DNA from: Prolixibacteraceae bacterium
GTDB taxonomy: Bacteria > Bacteroidota > Bacteroidia > Bacteroidales > Prolixibacteraceae
Assembly (NCBI GenBank): GCA_030602265.1
Contig: JAUWAB010000040.1
Location: 1 to 34,935 of the forward strand
Reading direction: 5' to 3'
Length of the DNA stretch: 34,935 bases
The notes beneath the pieces are model-generated. The model ran no database searches and was not told the DNA's origin. It saw only the letters and a program-made list of their open reading frames with translations. The stretch's first letter is position 1. Each line of letters opens with the position of its first letter. Positions 1 through 8,036 of this stretch are shown in pieces. The position numbers and the translations under genes were made by a program.

Positions 1-412
1 TGCGGATTGGACACTCAGACCTGAGTCTCCCTATATCAATGCGGGAGATACTGTAGGAATTGGTCATCTCTTGCCTGCATTTGATCTAGCGGGTAATCCT
101 AGAATCTATGGAAAGATTGATATGGGAGCATATGAAAATCAAGTGATCAATACTCTCTCTTATACTCATCTTTCTGATCAAGATTTTTTGATTTATCCCA
201 ATCCTTGTAGGGGAAAATGTACTATCAAATCGTCTCAAGCTCTCTCTGGAGTATCTCTCTATGATATCTGGGGGCGGTTGATATACCAGGTTTCTACAAA
301 TAGAGACCAAACCCTTACACTGGATCTCTCTCATTTGATTCCTGGAATCTATTTTGTGCATACCGATATTTCGGGTGGGCAAAAGACCGTAAAAAAACTG
401 CAGGTGCAATAA
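1..412 (+). CDS. Secreted protein with choice-of-anchor-like end and T9SS type A sorting domain (5'-partial)
   Basis: The gene is already open at the left edge; the frame runs from base 2 to the TAA at 410-412, so only about 136 C-terminal residues are visible. The first part contains SPYINAGDT, LPAFDLAGNPRI and DMGAYE, typical of the last coils of a right-handed parallel beta-helix (choice-of-anchor Q type) in surface proteins. The last 75 residues form a type A sorting domain: YPNP start, a SLYDIWGRLIY strand, LIPGIYFV and the final KKLQVQ. Such domains direct outer-membrane translocation and cleavage by the type IX secretion system. Substrate or adhesive role cannot be told from this fragment. 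The stretch is clearly AT-richer than the DNA after it. It converges on the next gene with 15 bases between stop codons. Confidence 0.88.
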   Translation, partial: ADWTLRPESPYINAGDTVGIGHLLPAFDLAGNPRIYGKIDMGAYENQVINTLSYTHLSDQDFLIYPNPCRGKCTIKSSQALSGVSLYDIWGRLIYQVSTNRDQTLTLDLSHLIPGIYFVHTDISGGQKTVKKLQVQ

Positions 413-427
413 TTAATCGCGGTTCCC

Positions 428-1000
428 CTACTTCCCCTTCTTCCTCTCCACCGACCAGCCAAACTTGCCGATCGTTTTGCCCAGGCCAAAGTAGTGGCCG
501 TGGTTATAGACCAGGGGCAAGGCTTTAGCCAGGCTGAAGGCACCCTTTTCATCCATGTAGCGGTCGTCAACCGAAATGTTGACCACCTCGGCCATAAACA
601 TATCGTGTGTGCCTAAGGGGATGACCTGCTTTACCACACACTCTATATTCACCGGCGATTCGGCAATTCCCGGGGCCTTTACCACCTTCGAGGGCTGTGG
701 CGTCAGCTTCATCTCCTTCCACTTGTTGTACTTCTTACCGGGCCGGCAGCCGCACCAGTCGGTCGCCCGGGCCAGTGCTTCGGTCGTCAGGTTGATCACA
801 AACTCTCCCGTGCGCTTTATGATCGGGTAAGAAGTCCGTCCCGGACGTACCGAAATGTAACACATCGGCGGATCACTGCAGATGGTGCCTGTCCAGGCAA
901 TCGTAATGATGTTGTACTCTTCGGGGGTTTCCCCGCAGCTCACCATGACCGCCGGCAGCGGATAAATCATGGTTCCGGGTTTAAAGTCAGTTTTCCCCAT
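428..1000 (-). CDS. Flavin reductase family protein (FMN-binding split barrel)
   Basis: Encodes 190 residues from the chosen ATG at 1000 (MGKTDFKPGT). An upstream in-frame ATG at 1084 would add 28 residues that overlap the preceding gene and have no family counterpart. The sequence follows the flavoredoxin/flavin-reductase-like split barrel: an early YPLPAVMVSCG strand, NIITIAWTGTICSDPPM at the flavin-binding part, then ISVRPGRTSYPIIKRTGEFVINL, followed by the segment with CGCRPGKKYNKW. Proteins of this family bind FMN and move electrons between NAD(P)H, flavin and partner proteins; the physiological partner is unknown. The stop codon of the upstream gene (1011) is 10 bases before this start, so the two are probably cotranscribed. 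Cytoplasmic; no signal peptide. Confidence 0.85.
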   Translation of the reverse strand: MGKTDFKPGTMIYPLPAVMVSCGETPEEYNIITIAWTGTICSDPPMCYISVRPGRTSYPIIKRTGEFVINLTTEALARATDWCGCRPGKKYNKWKEMKLTPQPSKVVKAPGIAESPVNIECVVKQVIPLGTHDMFMAEVVNISVDDRYMDEKGAFSLAKALPLVYNHGHYFGLGKTIGKFGWSVERKKGK

Positions 1001-1010
1001 ATTCAGGTTG

Positions 1011-1721
1011 CTAATTACGGTTACGGATTCTGTTAAAACCAAAACTGAAAATGACCCATGCTTCAGCGGTCGAAGGATTGGCAAATAACGACAGGCTATA
1101 GGGCAGGGTTACCCCTTCTCCTGCCTTGATCTGATCGGAGACAGACAATCCCGCATGTACCACCGCAAATTGTTCCGAGTAGAAACTTTCCCACGGACTC
1201 AATCCCACCGATAATTCTGCATCCGATCCGGCTAAAGAAAAAGGCAAGCCAGCCTGAACGTATGTCGAAAACATGTGTTTGTCCGTATCAAGGTGCCGGT
1301 CGCCATAGAGAAATGTTGCCGCCATGAGGCTCAAAGGAAATTTTCCCTCACCGTTGTAGGTCAGCATCAGTTCTCCGGAATGCCGGTTCATTGTTCTGCT
1401 GAAATCAAAAAAGCGGTTGGTTTCATCCTGCACAGGATTGTAATAATCCAGAAAGGAGATCTCAAAATTCCCTAAATAGTATGACGGAATCAAGTCAATT
1501 TCGGAATAAGTCTCGTTAATGGTCTGCGCGGCCCACAGATTTAAACTGAAACGACCCGCAGACAGGGTTATCTGGGGTTCAATGGCGGGAGTATTTCCAA
1601 ACACAAATCCTCTCCAGTAATGCCGGGAAAAGATATCCGCCTGAAATTCCAAGCTTATATCTTTCTGAGCCAATACATTAATTGCCGTAAGCATAAAAAA
1701 GCCAGTCAATAACCTCTTCAT
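1011..1721 (-). CDS. Exported outer-membrane beta-barrel-like protein, possibly TorF/Gcw_chp-like porin family
   Basis: From the ATG at 1721 the product is 236 residues beginning MKRLLTGFFML, a clear signal peptide ending near VLAQ. An ATG at 1751 would put ten polar residues before the signal and lies upstream of the likely promoter box at 1740-1747, so 1721 is preferred. The mature part is made of alternating hydrophobic/polar strands (ISLEFQADIFSRHYWRGF, FSLNLWAAQ, FEISFLDYYNP, AWVIFSFGFNR at the end), as expected for a small outer-membrane barrel. The RHYWRG start resembles the putative porin family with a SDYxFRG start; that assignment is tentative and no substrate can be named. It lies 10 bases upstream of the flavin reductase gene, in the same orientation. 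Confidence 0.6.
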   Translation of the reverse strand: MKRLLTGFFMLTAINVLAQKDISLEFQADIFSRHYWRGFVFGNTPAIEPQITLSAGRFSLNLWAAQTINETYSEIDLIPSYYLGNFEISFLDYYNPVQDETNRFFDFSRTMNRHSGELMLTYNGEGKFPLSLMAATFLYGDRHLDTDKHMFSTYVQAGLPFSLAGSDAELSVGLSPWESFYSEQFAVVHAGLSVSDQIKAGEGVTLPYSLSLFANPSTAEAWVIFSFGFNRIRNRN

Positions 1722-1739
1722 GTAATGATTATTTGACTG

Positions 1740-1747
1740 CAAACCTA
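1740..1747 (-). promoter_or_regulatory. Bacteroidetes -7 promoter box for the 1721 gene
   Basis: Read on the minus strand this is TAGGTTTG, an exact match to TAnnTTTG. It places transcription start just upstream of the ATG at 1721 and downstream of the ATG at 1751, which supports the shorter protein. A -33 box is not obvious. Confidence 0.5.
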
Positions 1748-1834
1748 CCAAAAACTATATAACAGGAAAAGACTTTCATCATCAATTACCCAAAACCGGC
1801 AGGCCATTCAATATGCGGAACATCAGTCCCGGGA

Positions 1835-3697
1835 TCAGGTCCGGTCGTTCCAGTCACCGCTTTCCCTGATCAGCTGTTCGAGTTCTTCCACAGCATTCTC
1901 ATAAGGAATGTGTCTTTTAACCAGTTTCTGTCCTTTGTAAAGGTTAACATTATTTTTTCCGGCACCGACGAAACCATAGTCTGCGTCGCTCATTTCGCCG
2001 GGACCGTTCACCACACATCCCATAATTCCAATCTTCAGATGGTGGAGATGCCCGAAGTGCTCCTTGATCCTCCTGGTGGTTTCATGCAGGTCGAATAATG
2101 TTCGTCCGCAGCCCGGACAGGAGATAAATTCGGTCCTTGATACCCTCATTCTTGATGCCTGCAGGATTCCAAAGGATAGATCCTTCAGTTCGGTAAAGGT
2201 AATATTGTCGTGTTCGTTGCTGATGCAGAGACCATCGCCGTATCCGTCGATAAACAGTCCGCCCAGGTCGGCCGAAGCCTTGATATGCAGATCCTCGAGA
2301 CTTCTTTCGTTATATTTCCGGTAAAGGATAACCGGTACTTTCCAGATATGTGTTTCAAGCATCATGAAAAAAGCCCTGAGCTCAGCAAACGGGTTCTTGT
2401 TGGCACTTTCCAGGATCAGCACCGTTTTCCGGGTTTGTTTCAGCTTGGTAATAATTTCGGGGTGCATATTCATGAAGCGGTCGAATTCCTGCTTGTTGGT
2501 ACGGATAAACTTCATACGCCCCCACCGGGTGCTTTCAAAAAGATACTCTTCGAGCGAAATCACCGGAGACGAATTCCCGGCAATATCCAGGACTTTATTT
2601 CCTGAAAGGAAGTAATCAGGAATTCTTTTCCCACGGATGGGCAGAATTTCAGCTAATGAACGGTCGCCCAGATCGGCAACCACGACGGGCAGGTTTCTGC
2701 CACCCATGTTAATAACCGGTCTTGTTGACCGTCGTTCGTATTCGAACGGGTTAGTCTGGGCATGTAATGGAGCGGTTATGGGCTGATGAATATAGTAACT
2801 CCGGAAATGGTCGATCAGTTTCCTGGCAACCGGAATTTCCCGTTCTGGGCTTTCTGTCAGCGAGATACGAATGGTATCCCCGATCCCGTCGGCAAGTAAT
2901 GCACCGATCCCCACCGCCGATTTGATGCGGCCGTCTTCGCCTTCACCGGCTTCGGTAACTCCCAAATGCAGAGGATAGTTCATATCCTCAAGCTGCATTT
3001 TGTGACAAAGTAACCGTACGGTATACACCATGACGCGGGTATTGCTCGACTTGATGGACAGGACCACGTTACTGAAGTTTTCCTTTTTGCATATACGAAG
3101 AAACTCCATGACCGATTCTACAATCCCGGTAGGGGTATCTCCATAGCGGCTCATGACCCGGTCGGATAGTGATCCCTGGTTGGCTCCTATCCGCAGAGCG
3201 GTGTTGGTTTTTTTCAGCATCTTGAGGAAAGGGACAAATAATTCCTCTATTTTTTGCAATTCTGCACGGTACTCTTCGTCGGTATACAACAAATGCTTGA
3301 ATTGAGCCCTTTTATCGTAAAAATTTCCGGGGTTAATGCGAATCTTGGATATATAACGAGCTGCAATTTCGGCCAATTTAGGATTGAAATGGATATCACC
3401 GATCAGTGGATTATGATATCCCCTGTCAACCAGCTCCTTCTTGATGTACCGGAGATTCTCTGCATCGCGCTGGTCCTTGACGGTAACCCTCACATAGTCG
3501 GCACCGGCTTTAATAATTTTAATGATTTGCTCTACAGTTGACTCTGTATCTTTAGTGTCTGTATCGGTCATAGACTGAATCCGGATGGGGTTTTCACCAC
3601 CAACCGGAATGTCCCCGATCTGAACCTCCGAGGTCTTATATCGCTCATAACGACATAAGTTATTGATATATCTGAAATTAGCGTTTTCCATATCCAA
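1835..3697 (-). CDS. ispG: (E)-4-hydroxy-3-methylbut-2-enyl-diphosphate synthase, long form
   Basis: IspG (GcpE) reductively converts 2-C-methyl-D-erythritol 2,4-cyclodiphosphate to HMBPP in the MEP isoprenoid pathway, using a [4Fe-4S] cluster. The 620-residue protein is the long form known from Bacteroidetes, Chlamydiae and plants: an N-terminal TIM barrel (IRIQSMTDTDTKDTEST at about 38-54, RINPGNF at 120-126), an inserted domain at roughly 290-510, and a C-terminal cluster domain. Cluster ligands are visible as Cys527 and Cys530 (ISCPGCGRT) and Cys561 (GCVVNGPGE), with Glu568 as the usual fourth-position residue. Start at 3697; an ATG two codons later at 3691 is equally possible. The gene is divergent from gldA, with back-to-back promoters in the 84-base gap. 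IspD of the same pathway lies at 8037. Confidence 0.97.
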   Translation of the reverse strand: MDMENANFRYINNLCRYERYKTSEVQIGDIPVGGENPIRIQSMTDTDTKDTESTVEQIIKIIKAGADYVRVTVKDQRDAENLRYIKKELVDRGYHNPLIGDIHFNPKLAEIAARYISKIRINPGNFYDKRAQFKHLLYTDEEYRAELQKIEELFVPFLKMLKKTNTALRIGANQGSLSDRVMSRYGDTPTGIVESVMEFLRICKKENFSNVVLSIKSSNTRVMVYTVRLLCHKMQLEDMNYPLHLGVTEAGEGEDGRIKSAVGIGALLADGIGDTIRISLTESPEREIPVARKLIDHFRSYYIHQPITAPLHAQTNPFEYERRSTRPVINMGGRNLPVVVADLGDRSLAEILPIRGKRIPDYFLSGNKVLDIAGNSSPVISLEEYLFESTRWGRMKFIRTNKQEFDRFMNMHPEIITKLKQTRKTVLILESANKNPFAELRAFFMMLETHIWKVPVILYRKYNERSLEDLHIKASADLGGLFIDGYGDGLCISNEHDNITFTELKDLSFGILQASRMRVSRTEFISCPGCGRTLFDLHETTRRIKEHFGHLHHLKIGIMGCVVNGPGEMSDADYGFVGAGKNNVNLYKGQKLVKRHIPYENAVEELEQLIRESGDWNDRT

Positions 3698-3717
3698 AAA
3701 GCCCGTGCCTTGAAATG

Positions 3718-3725
3718 CAAATTTA
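3718..3725 (-). promoter_or_regulatory. -7 promoter box for ispG
   Basis: Minus-strand TAAATTTG, an exact TAnnTTTG match, about 20 bases before the ispG ATG. It sits in the gap shared with the divergent gldA promoter. Confidence 0.5.
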
Positions 3726-3756
3726 ATCCATTAACGGTAATATAAAAATATTCCTC

Positions 3757-3764
3757 TATTTTTG
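3757..3764 (+). promoter_or_regulatory. -7 promoter box for gldA
   Basis: Plus-strand TATTTTTG, an exact TAnnTTTG match, ending 17 bases before the gldA ATG, implying a very short leader. Confidence 0.5.
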
Positions 3765-3781
3765 TTTTTCAATTAAATCAT

Positions 3782-4687
3782 ATGTCAATAGAAATTAAGC
3801 AGATAACAAAATATTACGGAAATCAGAAAGCGCTCAGTGAGGTAACCTTTACGGTTAACCGGGGAGAAATGCTGGGATTCCTGGGACCTAACGGTGCCGG
3901 AAAATCGACGCTTATGAAAATCATAACCGGATATCTGCCTGCTTCGGCAGGTGAGGTCTTTATCAACGGGCAAAAAGTCACTGTTGAAAATGTAGAACTC
4001 AGGCGTCTGACCGGGTATCTGCCTGAAAACAACCCATTGTATACCGACTTGTATGTAGCTGAGTATCTTGACATCGTCGCGGGTTTTTACCGGCTCGGCA
4101 AGCGCAGCAGGAGGATACATGAAATGATCGGGCTGACCGGCCTTGAAAAGGAACAGCACAAGAAGATCGGGCAGCTTTCGAAAGGATACCGGCAGCGGGT
4201 AGGACTTGCCCAGGCGCTTATCCATGATCCTGAAGTACTTATACTGGACGAACCCACCACCGGCCTCGACCCCAACCAGTTGTCAGAGATAAGAAACCTG
4301 ATTTCAGATATAAGCAGGGAGAAAACCGTAATTCTTTCGTCGCACATCCTGAATGAAATTGAAGCCATCTGCCAGCGAGTGGTTATCATCAACCAGGGCA
4401 AACTAGTGGCCGACAGCCGGATAGAAGAACTCAAATCGGATAACCTTACCGGCCTTCAGCAGGTCCGGGTGGTTTTCGACAAAAAAATAACGCGGGATCA
4501 ATTGCAGGAAATTCAGGGAGTGGCAGACGCAATCCTGGATACATCCGGCTGGATAATCAAGGCAGCCGGCCCAACGGATATCCGGCCCGAAGTTTTCCGG
4601 TTTGCCGTAGAGAATAATCTTGTTATTCTTGAAATGTCGGAAAAACAGCAAAACCTGGAAAGCATTTTCAGGCAACTTACTCACTGA
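3782..4687 (+). CDS. gldA: GldA-type ABC transporter ATP-binding protein
   Basis: The 301-residue cytoplasmic ATPase has Walker A GPNGAGKST at 35-43, signature LSKGYRQ at 132-138, Walker B VLILDEP at 152-158 and the H-loop SSH at 186-188, so it should hydrolyse ATP. The N-terminal MSIEIKQITKYYGNQKAL and the extended C-terminal domain of about 80 residues match the GldA subgroup of gliding-motility transporters, whose partners GldF and GldG are membrane proteins. No gldF or gldG lies next to it, so any partner must be elsewhere; orphan GldA-like ATPases are common in non-gliding Bacteroidetes, so a motility role is not implied. It is monocistronic by position, between ispG and the metK leader. 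Confidence 0.88.
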   Translation: MSIEIKQITKYYGNQKALSEVTFTVNRGEMLGFLGPNGAGKSTLMKIITGYLPASAGEVFINGQKVTVENVELRRLTGYLPENNPLYTDLYVAEYLDIVAGFYRLGKRSRRIHEMIGLTGLEKEQHKKIGQLSKGYRQRVGLAQALIHDPEVLILDEPTTGLDPNQLSEIRNLISDISREKTVILSSHILNEIEAICQRVVIINQGKLVADSRIEELKSDNLTGLQQVRVVFDKKITRDQLQEIQGVADAILDTSGWIIKAAGPTDIRPEVFRFAVENNLVILEMSEKQQNLESIFRQLTH

Positions 4688-4752
4688 CATTAAATTATCT
4701 GTAATCATCCATAAAAAAACCAATTACTCTTTTAATTGTTGGAAAAGATATT

Positions 4753-4760
4753 TATCTTTG
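4753..4760 (+). promoter_or_regulatory. -7 promoter box for metK
   Basis: TATCTTTG matches TAnnTTTG exactly. It ends seven bases before the first paired base of the riboswitch at 4768, so transcription would begin almost exactly at the 5' edge of the aptamer. Confidence 0.65.
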
Positions 4761-4767
4761 CCGTCGC

Positions 4768-4826
4768 TACGTGGAAAAATTTGTGATTGATTGCAACCAC
4801 CGTAAAAAATGCTAAAACAATCGGGT
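4768..4826 (+). promoter_or_regulatory. SAM-II (SAM-alpha) riboswitch aptamer upstream of metK
   Basis: The layout matches the SAM-II H-type pseudoknot. P1 is formed by GTGG (4771-4774) with CCAC (4797-4800). Loop segment GATTG (4785-4789) pairs with downstream CAATC (4818-4822) to make the pseudoknot. The conserved TTGCAA lies just before the 3' strand of P1 (4791-4796), and GTAAAAAATGCTAAAA (4802-4817) corresponds to the conserved 3' strand containing GCTAAA. SAM-II binds S-adenosylmethionine and usually lowers expression of methionine/SAM genes; the downstream gene makes SAM, giving direct feedback. The ATG is 88 bases further on. A short hairpin CGGAAT/ATTCCG (4881-4896) could belong to the expression platform, but the mechanism is not evident. 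Confidence 0.82.
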
Positions 4827-4914
4827 TAGTACTTGCTTTTCAATCATTTATCCCGCAGTGTAATTTTATTGTAGAATCGCCGGAATATTTATTCCGACAC
4901 AAAATTTTGGGATA

Positions 4915-6171
4915 ATGAGTTACTTATTTACCAGCGAATCCGTATCAGAAGGCCACCCAGACAAAGTGGCCGACCAGATTTCCGACGCACTGTTGGATCA
5001 TTTTCTGGCATTTGACCCCAGTTCAAAAGTAGCTATTGAAACATTGGTAACCACCGGACAGGTTGTGGTTGCCGGTGAAGTAAAATCGGAAACCTATGTT
5101 GAAGTTCAGGAAGTTGCCCGCAAGGTAATCCAGAAAATCGGGTATACCAAAGCCGAATACAGGTTTGATGCCGACTCCTGTGGCGTATTGGTCGCCATAC
5201 ATGAACAGAGCCCGGATATCAACCGGGGCGTGGTCAGGAAAAACAAAAAAGACCAGGGTGCCGGCGACCAGGGAATGATGTTCGGTTATGCATGTAAGGA
5301 CACCGACGACTATATGCCTCTGCCACTGGAGCTTTCACACAGGATACTTATCGAACTGGCAGCTATCCGCCGCGAAGGGAAAGAGATGACCTATCTGCGG
5401 CCAGACTCCAAGTCGCAGGTTACCGTCGAATACAACGACGACCACACTCCCCTCAGGGTCCATACCATTGTCGTATCGACCCAACACGACGAATTCGATG
5501 AAGATGAACCCATGCTCGAAAAAATCAGGCAGGATGTCATCCATATCCTCATCCCCCGTGTGGTAGCCGGTTTGCCCGACAGGATGAAAGCCCTGTTTGG
5601 TGAAGGGATTGTTTACCATGTAAACCCAACCGGAAAATTTGTAATCGGTGGTCCTCATGGTGACACCGGCCTCACCGGCCGTAAAATCATCGTAGACACT
5701 TATGGCGGCAAGGGCGCACATGGCGGAGGCGCATTCTCGGGCAAGGATCCATCGAAGGTCGACCGCTCGGCAGCCTATGCAGCCAGACATATCGCCAAGA
5801 ACATGGTAGCCGCCGGTGTAGCCGACGAAATGCTTGTCCAGTTAGCCTACGCCATCGGTGTGGCCGAACCGGTGGGAGTATATGTAAACACCTATGGCAG
5901 AAGCAATGTCAAACAATCTGACAGTGAAATTGCCATAAAAATCCAGAAACTGTTCGATTTGCGCCCTGCAAATATCGAAGCCAAACTCGACCTGCGCAAA
6001 CCCATATACCTCGAAACTGCCGCCTACGGTCATATGGGACGCACACCGTTCACCCGGAAACAGGTTTTCAACTCATCATACCATAAACCCAAGGAAATGG
6101 AACTTAATTTCTTTACCTGGGAACAGTTGAATGAGGTGGAACGGATCAAAAAAGCATTTAAAATCAGCTGA
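4915..6171 (+). CDS. metK: S-adenosylmethionine synthetase (methionine adenosyltransferase)
   Basis: Makes S-adenosylmethionine from methionine and ATP in the cytoplasm. The 418-residue protein starts [17 protein letters not shown], with the ATP-binding GHPDK at 13-17. The family signatures [12 protein letters not shown] and [19 protein letters not shown] are both intact, as are the metal-binding acidic positions in the central domain. Length is slightly above the usual 380-400 because of short insertions, as often seen in Bacteroidetes; nothing is missing. A TAnnTTTG promoter box and a SAM-II riboswitch precede it, so expression is predicted to fall when SAM is abundant. A strong hairpin terminator follows 21 bases after the stop, so it is probably transcribed alone. 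Confidence 0.98.
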   Translation: MSYLFTSESVSEGHPDKVADQISDALLDHFLAFDPSSKVAIETLVTTGQVVVAGEVKSETYVEVQEVARKVIQKIGYTKAEYRFDADSCGVLVAIHEQSPDINRGVVRKNKKDQGAGDQGMMFGYACKDTDDYMPLPLELSHRILIELAAIRREGKEMTYLRPDSKSQVTVEYNDDHTPLRVHTIVVSTQHDEFDEDEPMLEKIRQDVIHILIPRVVAGLPDRMKALFGEGIVYHVNPTGKFVIGGPHGDTGLTGRKIIVDTYGGKGAHGGGAFSGKDPSKVDRSAAYAARHIAKNMVAAGVADEMLVQLAYAIGVAEPVGVYVNTYGRSNVKQSDSEIAIKIQKLFDLRPANIEAKLDLRKPIYLETAAYGHMGRTPFTRKQVFNSSYHKPKEMELNFFTWEQLNEVERIKKAFKIS

Positions 6172-6192
6172 TCCATCAGCTGTCTCAGTATA

Positions 6193-6236
6193 AAAATGCC
6201 GGAACCAGGTTTTTCAAACAGTTCCGGCATTTTAGT
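6193..6236 (+). terminator. Rho-independent terminator after metK
   Basis: AAAATGCCGGAAC (6193-6205) and GTTCCGGCATTTT (6221-6233) form a perfect 13-bp stem with a 15-base loop; the right arm ends in a T-run. Confidence 0.8.
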
Positions 6237-6342
6237 CTAAATATAACCAACTCTTTACTAAACACTTACAAATTTTTTTCACTGAACTGGATTCCAGAAA
6301 CAGGAAAAATTCCTATATTAATGCCCACAAATACAATATATT

Positions 6343-7239
6343 ATGACAAAGCTGAACAGGAGACAATTTATACAGGCCGGTGTTGCCGGTGTTGCCGGCT
6401 TTTCGGTTCTGGGTGCCGGAATTTCCCAGATGAGTTTCTCTCTCCCCTCCAATGTGCAGGTCGACAGGGTAAAACTGGGCAATACCGGTTTAAGCGTCCC
6501 CCGGATCCTGATGGGTACCGGATCACACGGAGGAGGCCGTGCTTCCAACCAAACCCGCCTGGGTGTGGACGGTTTCGTTAAACTGGCCCGTTACGGGCAT
6601 GAGCGGGGTATCCGCCTGTTCGACTCGGCCGATTCCTATGGGTCTCACCCATTCGTAAAGGCAGCGCTCAAAGAGATCCCACGTGATGAAACCCAGATCC
6701 TTACCAAAATGTGGGTGACCGAAAACAGCTGGAACAAAGTTCAGCCGGTTCCCGAAGTCCTCGACCGTTTCAGGTTGGAGACCGGTAGTGACTACTTCGA
6801 CATCGTGCTGATGCATTGCCTGATGAAAGGCAACTGGAAAGAGGAAAGGAAATCCTATGTCGACGGGCTCTATAAAGCCAAACAGGACGGGATTGTGAAG
6901 GCCGTCGGGGTGTCCTGCCACAACTGGGATGCCATGGCAGAAGCCGTGGAAGATCCGTGGGTAGATGTTATTTTAGCCCGTATCAATCCGTTTGGCACCC
7001 ACATGGACGGAACCCCGGAAGCCGTTATGGGCCTGCTCGAAAAAGCCAGGAAAAACGGCAAGGGAATTATCGCCATGAAAATCTTCGGAAACGGGGATAA
7101 CGTGAAGGAAGAGGAACGCGAACGCTCCATCAGATATGCCATCAACAGCGGGAATGTACATTGTATGACCCTGGGTATGGAAAGCCCTGCCCATATGGAT
7201 GATGCCATCTCCCGCGTAATGCGTGCTGTAAAAGGCTGA
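6343..7239 (+). CDS. Tat-exported aldo/keto reductase
   Basis: A 298-residue NAD(P)H-dependent oxidoreductase of the aldo/keto reductase superfamily. The N-terminus MTKLNRRQFIQAGVAGVAG carries a twin-arginine motif (RRQF at 6-9) followed by a hydrophobic stretch, so it is probably exported folded by the Tat pathway. The barrel begins at VKLGNTGLSVPRILMGTG, and the full catalytic tetrad is present: Asp94 and Tyr99 (FDSADSYG), Lys122 (LTKMW) and His158 (VLMHC). Such Tat-dependent family members are common in Bacteroidetes, often near sugar-metabolism genes, but the substrate cannot be inferred. No operon partners: preceded by the metK terminator and followed by its own. The ATG at 6343 is preferred because it starts the Tat signal; an ATG at 6321 is in another frame. 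Confidence 0.9.
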   Translation: MTKLNRRQFIQAGVAGVAGFSVLGAGISQMSFSLPSNVQVDRVKLGNTGLSVPRILMGTGSHGGGRASNQTRLGVDGFVKLARYGHERGIRLFDSADSYGSHPFVKAALKEIPRDETQILTKMWVTENSWNKVQPVPEVLDRFRLETGSDYFDIVLMHCLMKGNWKEERKSYVDGLYKAKQDGIVKAVGVSCHNWDAMAEAVEDPWVDVILARINPFGTHMDGTPEAVMGLLEKARKNGKGIIAMKIFGNGDNVKEEERERSIRYAINSGNVHCMTLGMESPAHMDDAISRVMRAVKG

Positions 7240-7272
7240 TAAAAAGCCTCCTGAAAGAATATTTTTATTAAT

Positions 7273-7310
7273 ACCGGTCGGACATCAAACAGATATCCGG
7301 CCGGTTTTTT
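7273..7310 (+). terminator. Rho-independent terminator after the aldo/keto reductase gene
   Basis: ACCGGTCGGA (7273-7282) pairs with TCCGGCCGGT (7296-7305) through ten pairs including one G-U, followed by a run of six T (7305-7310). On the minus strand there is no comparable T-run, so it mainly serves the plus-strand gene. Confidence 0.75.
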
Positions 7311-7314
7311 CTAT

Positions 7315-7974
7315 TTACAGATAGTTGTCCAGCGCATCATTCAGAAAACGGTTGACAGGATAGAGCGTACGGAAAGCCTCCATAACCACGGATATCAGGT
7401 CTCCGTTTTCAACTGAAGATTTAGCCAGGGTGGTCGTAAAAGCGTACGATTTATACCTGAGCAAATCAATATAACTGAAATCGGGAGAATATCCCTTGGG
7501 ATTGGTTTTCAGCTTTTCTCCGTCAATTGCCGGATAAAGTTTCCTGAAAGACGGATTCTCAATGATCTCCGCAAAAACATCAGGCTGGTCGTAAATGGCA
7601 TTCCGGAGAGCCTTCAGCACATCCGGACCGGGCATATAAATACCGCCTCCGGTGAAACTTCCTTCCGGGGACAGGTGAATATAGTAGCCGGCACGCGTGC
7701 TTTTGGTGCCTCCGCGGGCGATATAACTCCCGAAATGGGTTTTGTAAGGCCGCTTGTCAGGTGAAAACCGTATATCCCTGTAGATCCGGAACAGACAGTC
7801 TTTGGGGTCCATGGCAGGAATGTCGCCATCAAATTTCCGGATCTCGCTGATCAGCATTTCAGTCACAAAGAGCACCTTTTCACGGCATTCCTCATAACGT
7901 GCCTTGTTGGCATTAAACCATTCACGGTTATTGTTCAATTCCAGTTCGGATAAAAATTCAATTACCTGTTTCAT
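7315..7974 (-). CDS. DUF2461 family protein (TIGR02453)
   Basis: A 219-residue cytoplasmic protein of the widespread DUF2461/TIGR02453 family, whose biochemical function is not established. Family hallmarks include the N-terminal FLSELELNNNREWFNANKARYE, the RIYRDIRFSPDKRPYKTHFG block at about 62-82, and YYIHLSPEGSFTGGGIYMP in the middle. Length matches the family. It is transcribed divergently from ispD across 62 bases and converges on the aldo/keto reductase gene, whose terminator lies between them. No catalytic claim is made. Confidence 0.88.
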   Translation of the reverse strand: MKQVIEFLSELELNNNREWFNANKARYEECREKVLFVTEMLISEIRKFDGDIPAMDPKDCLFRIYRDIRFSPDKRPYKTHFGSYIARGGTKSTRAGYYIHLSPEGSFTGGGIYMPGPDVLKALRNAIYDQPDVFAEIIENPSFRKLYPAIDGEKLKTNPKGYSPDFSYIDLLRYKSYAFTTTLAKSSVENGDLISVVMEAFRTLYPVNRFLNDALDNYL

Positions 7975-8036
7975 ATTTTTCTGAAATGAAATAATCTGAT
8001 TATTTTGTATGCCCTAAAGGTACATATCAATTTTCT

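Noticed and set aside
349-570. Minus-strand open frame across the T9SS gene end
   Set aside because: It overlaps both the T9SS gene and the flavin reductase gene, which are clearly coding in other frames.
3782-4687. Evidence for gliding motility
   Set aside because: A lone GldA-like ATPase without gldF/gldG or other gliding genes is insufficient; such ATPases also occur in non-gliding Bacteroidota.
4725-4742. Terminator hairpin after gldA
   Set aside because: The arms CCAATTA and TTAATTGTTGG pair only with a bulge, and no T-run follows; the region is better explained by the metK promoter.
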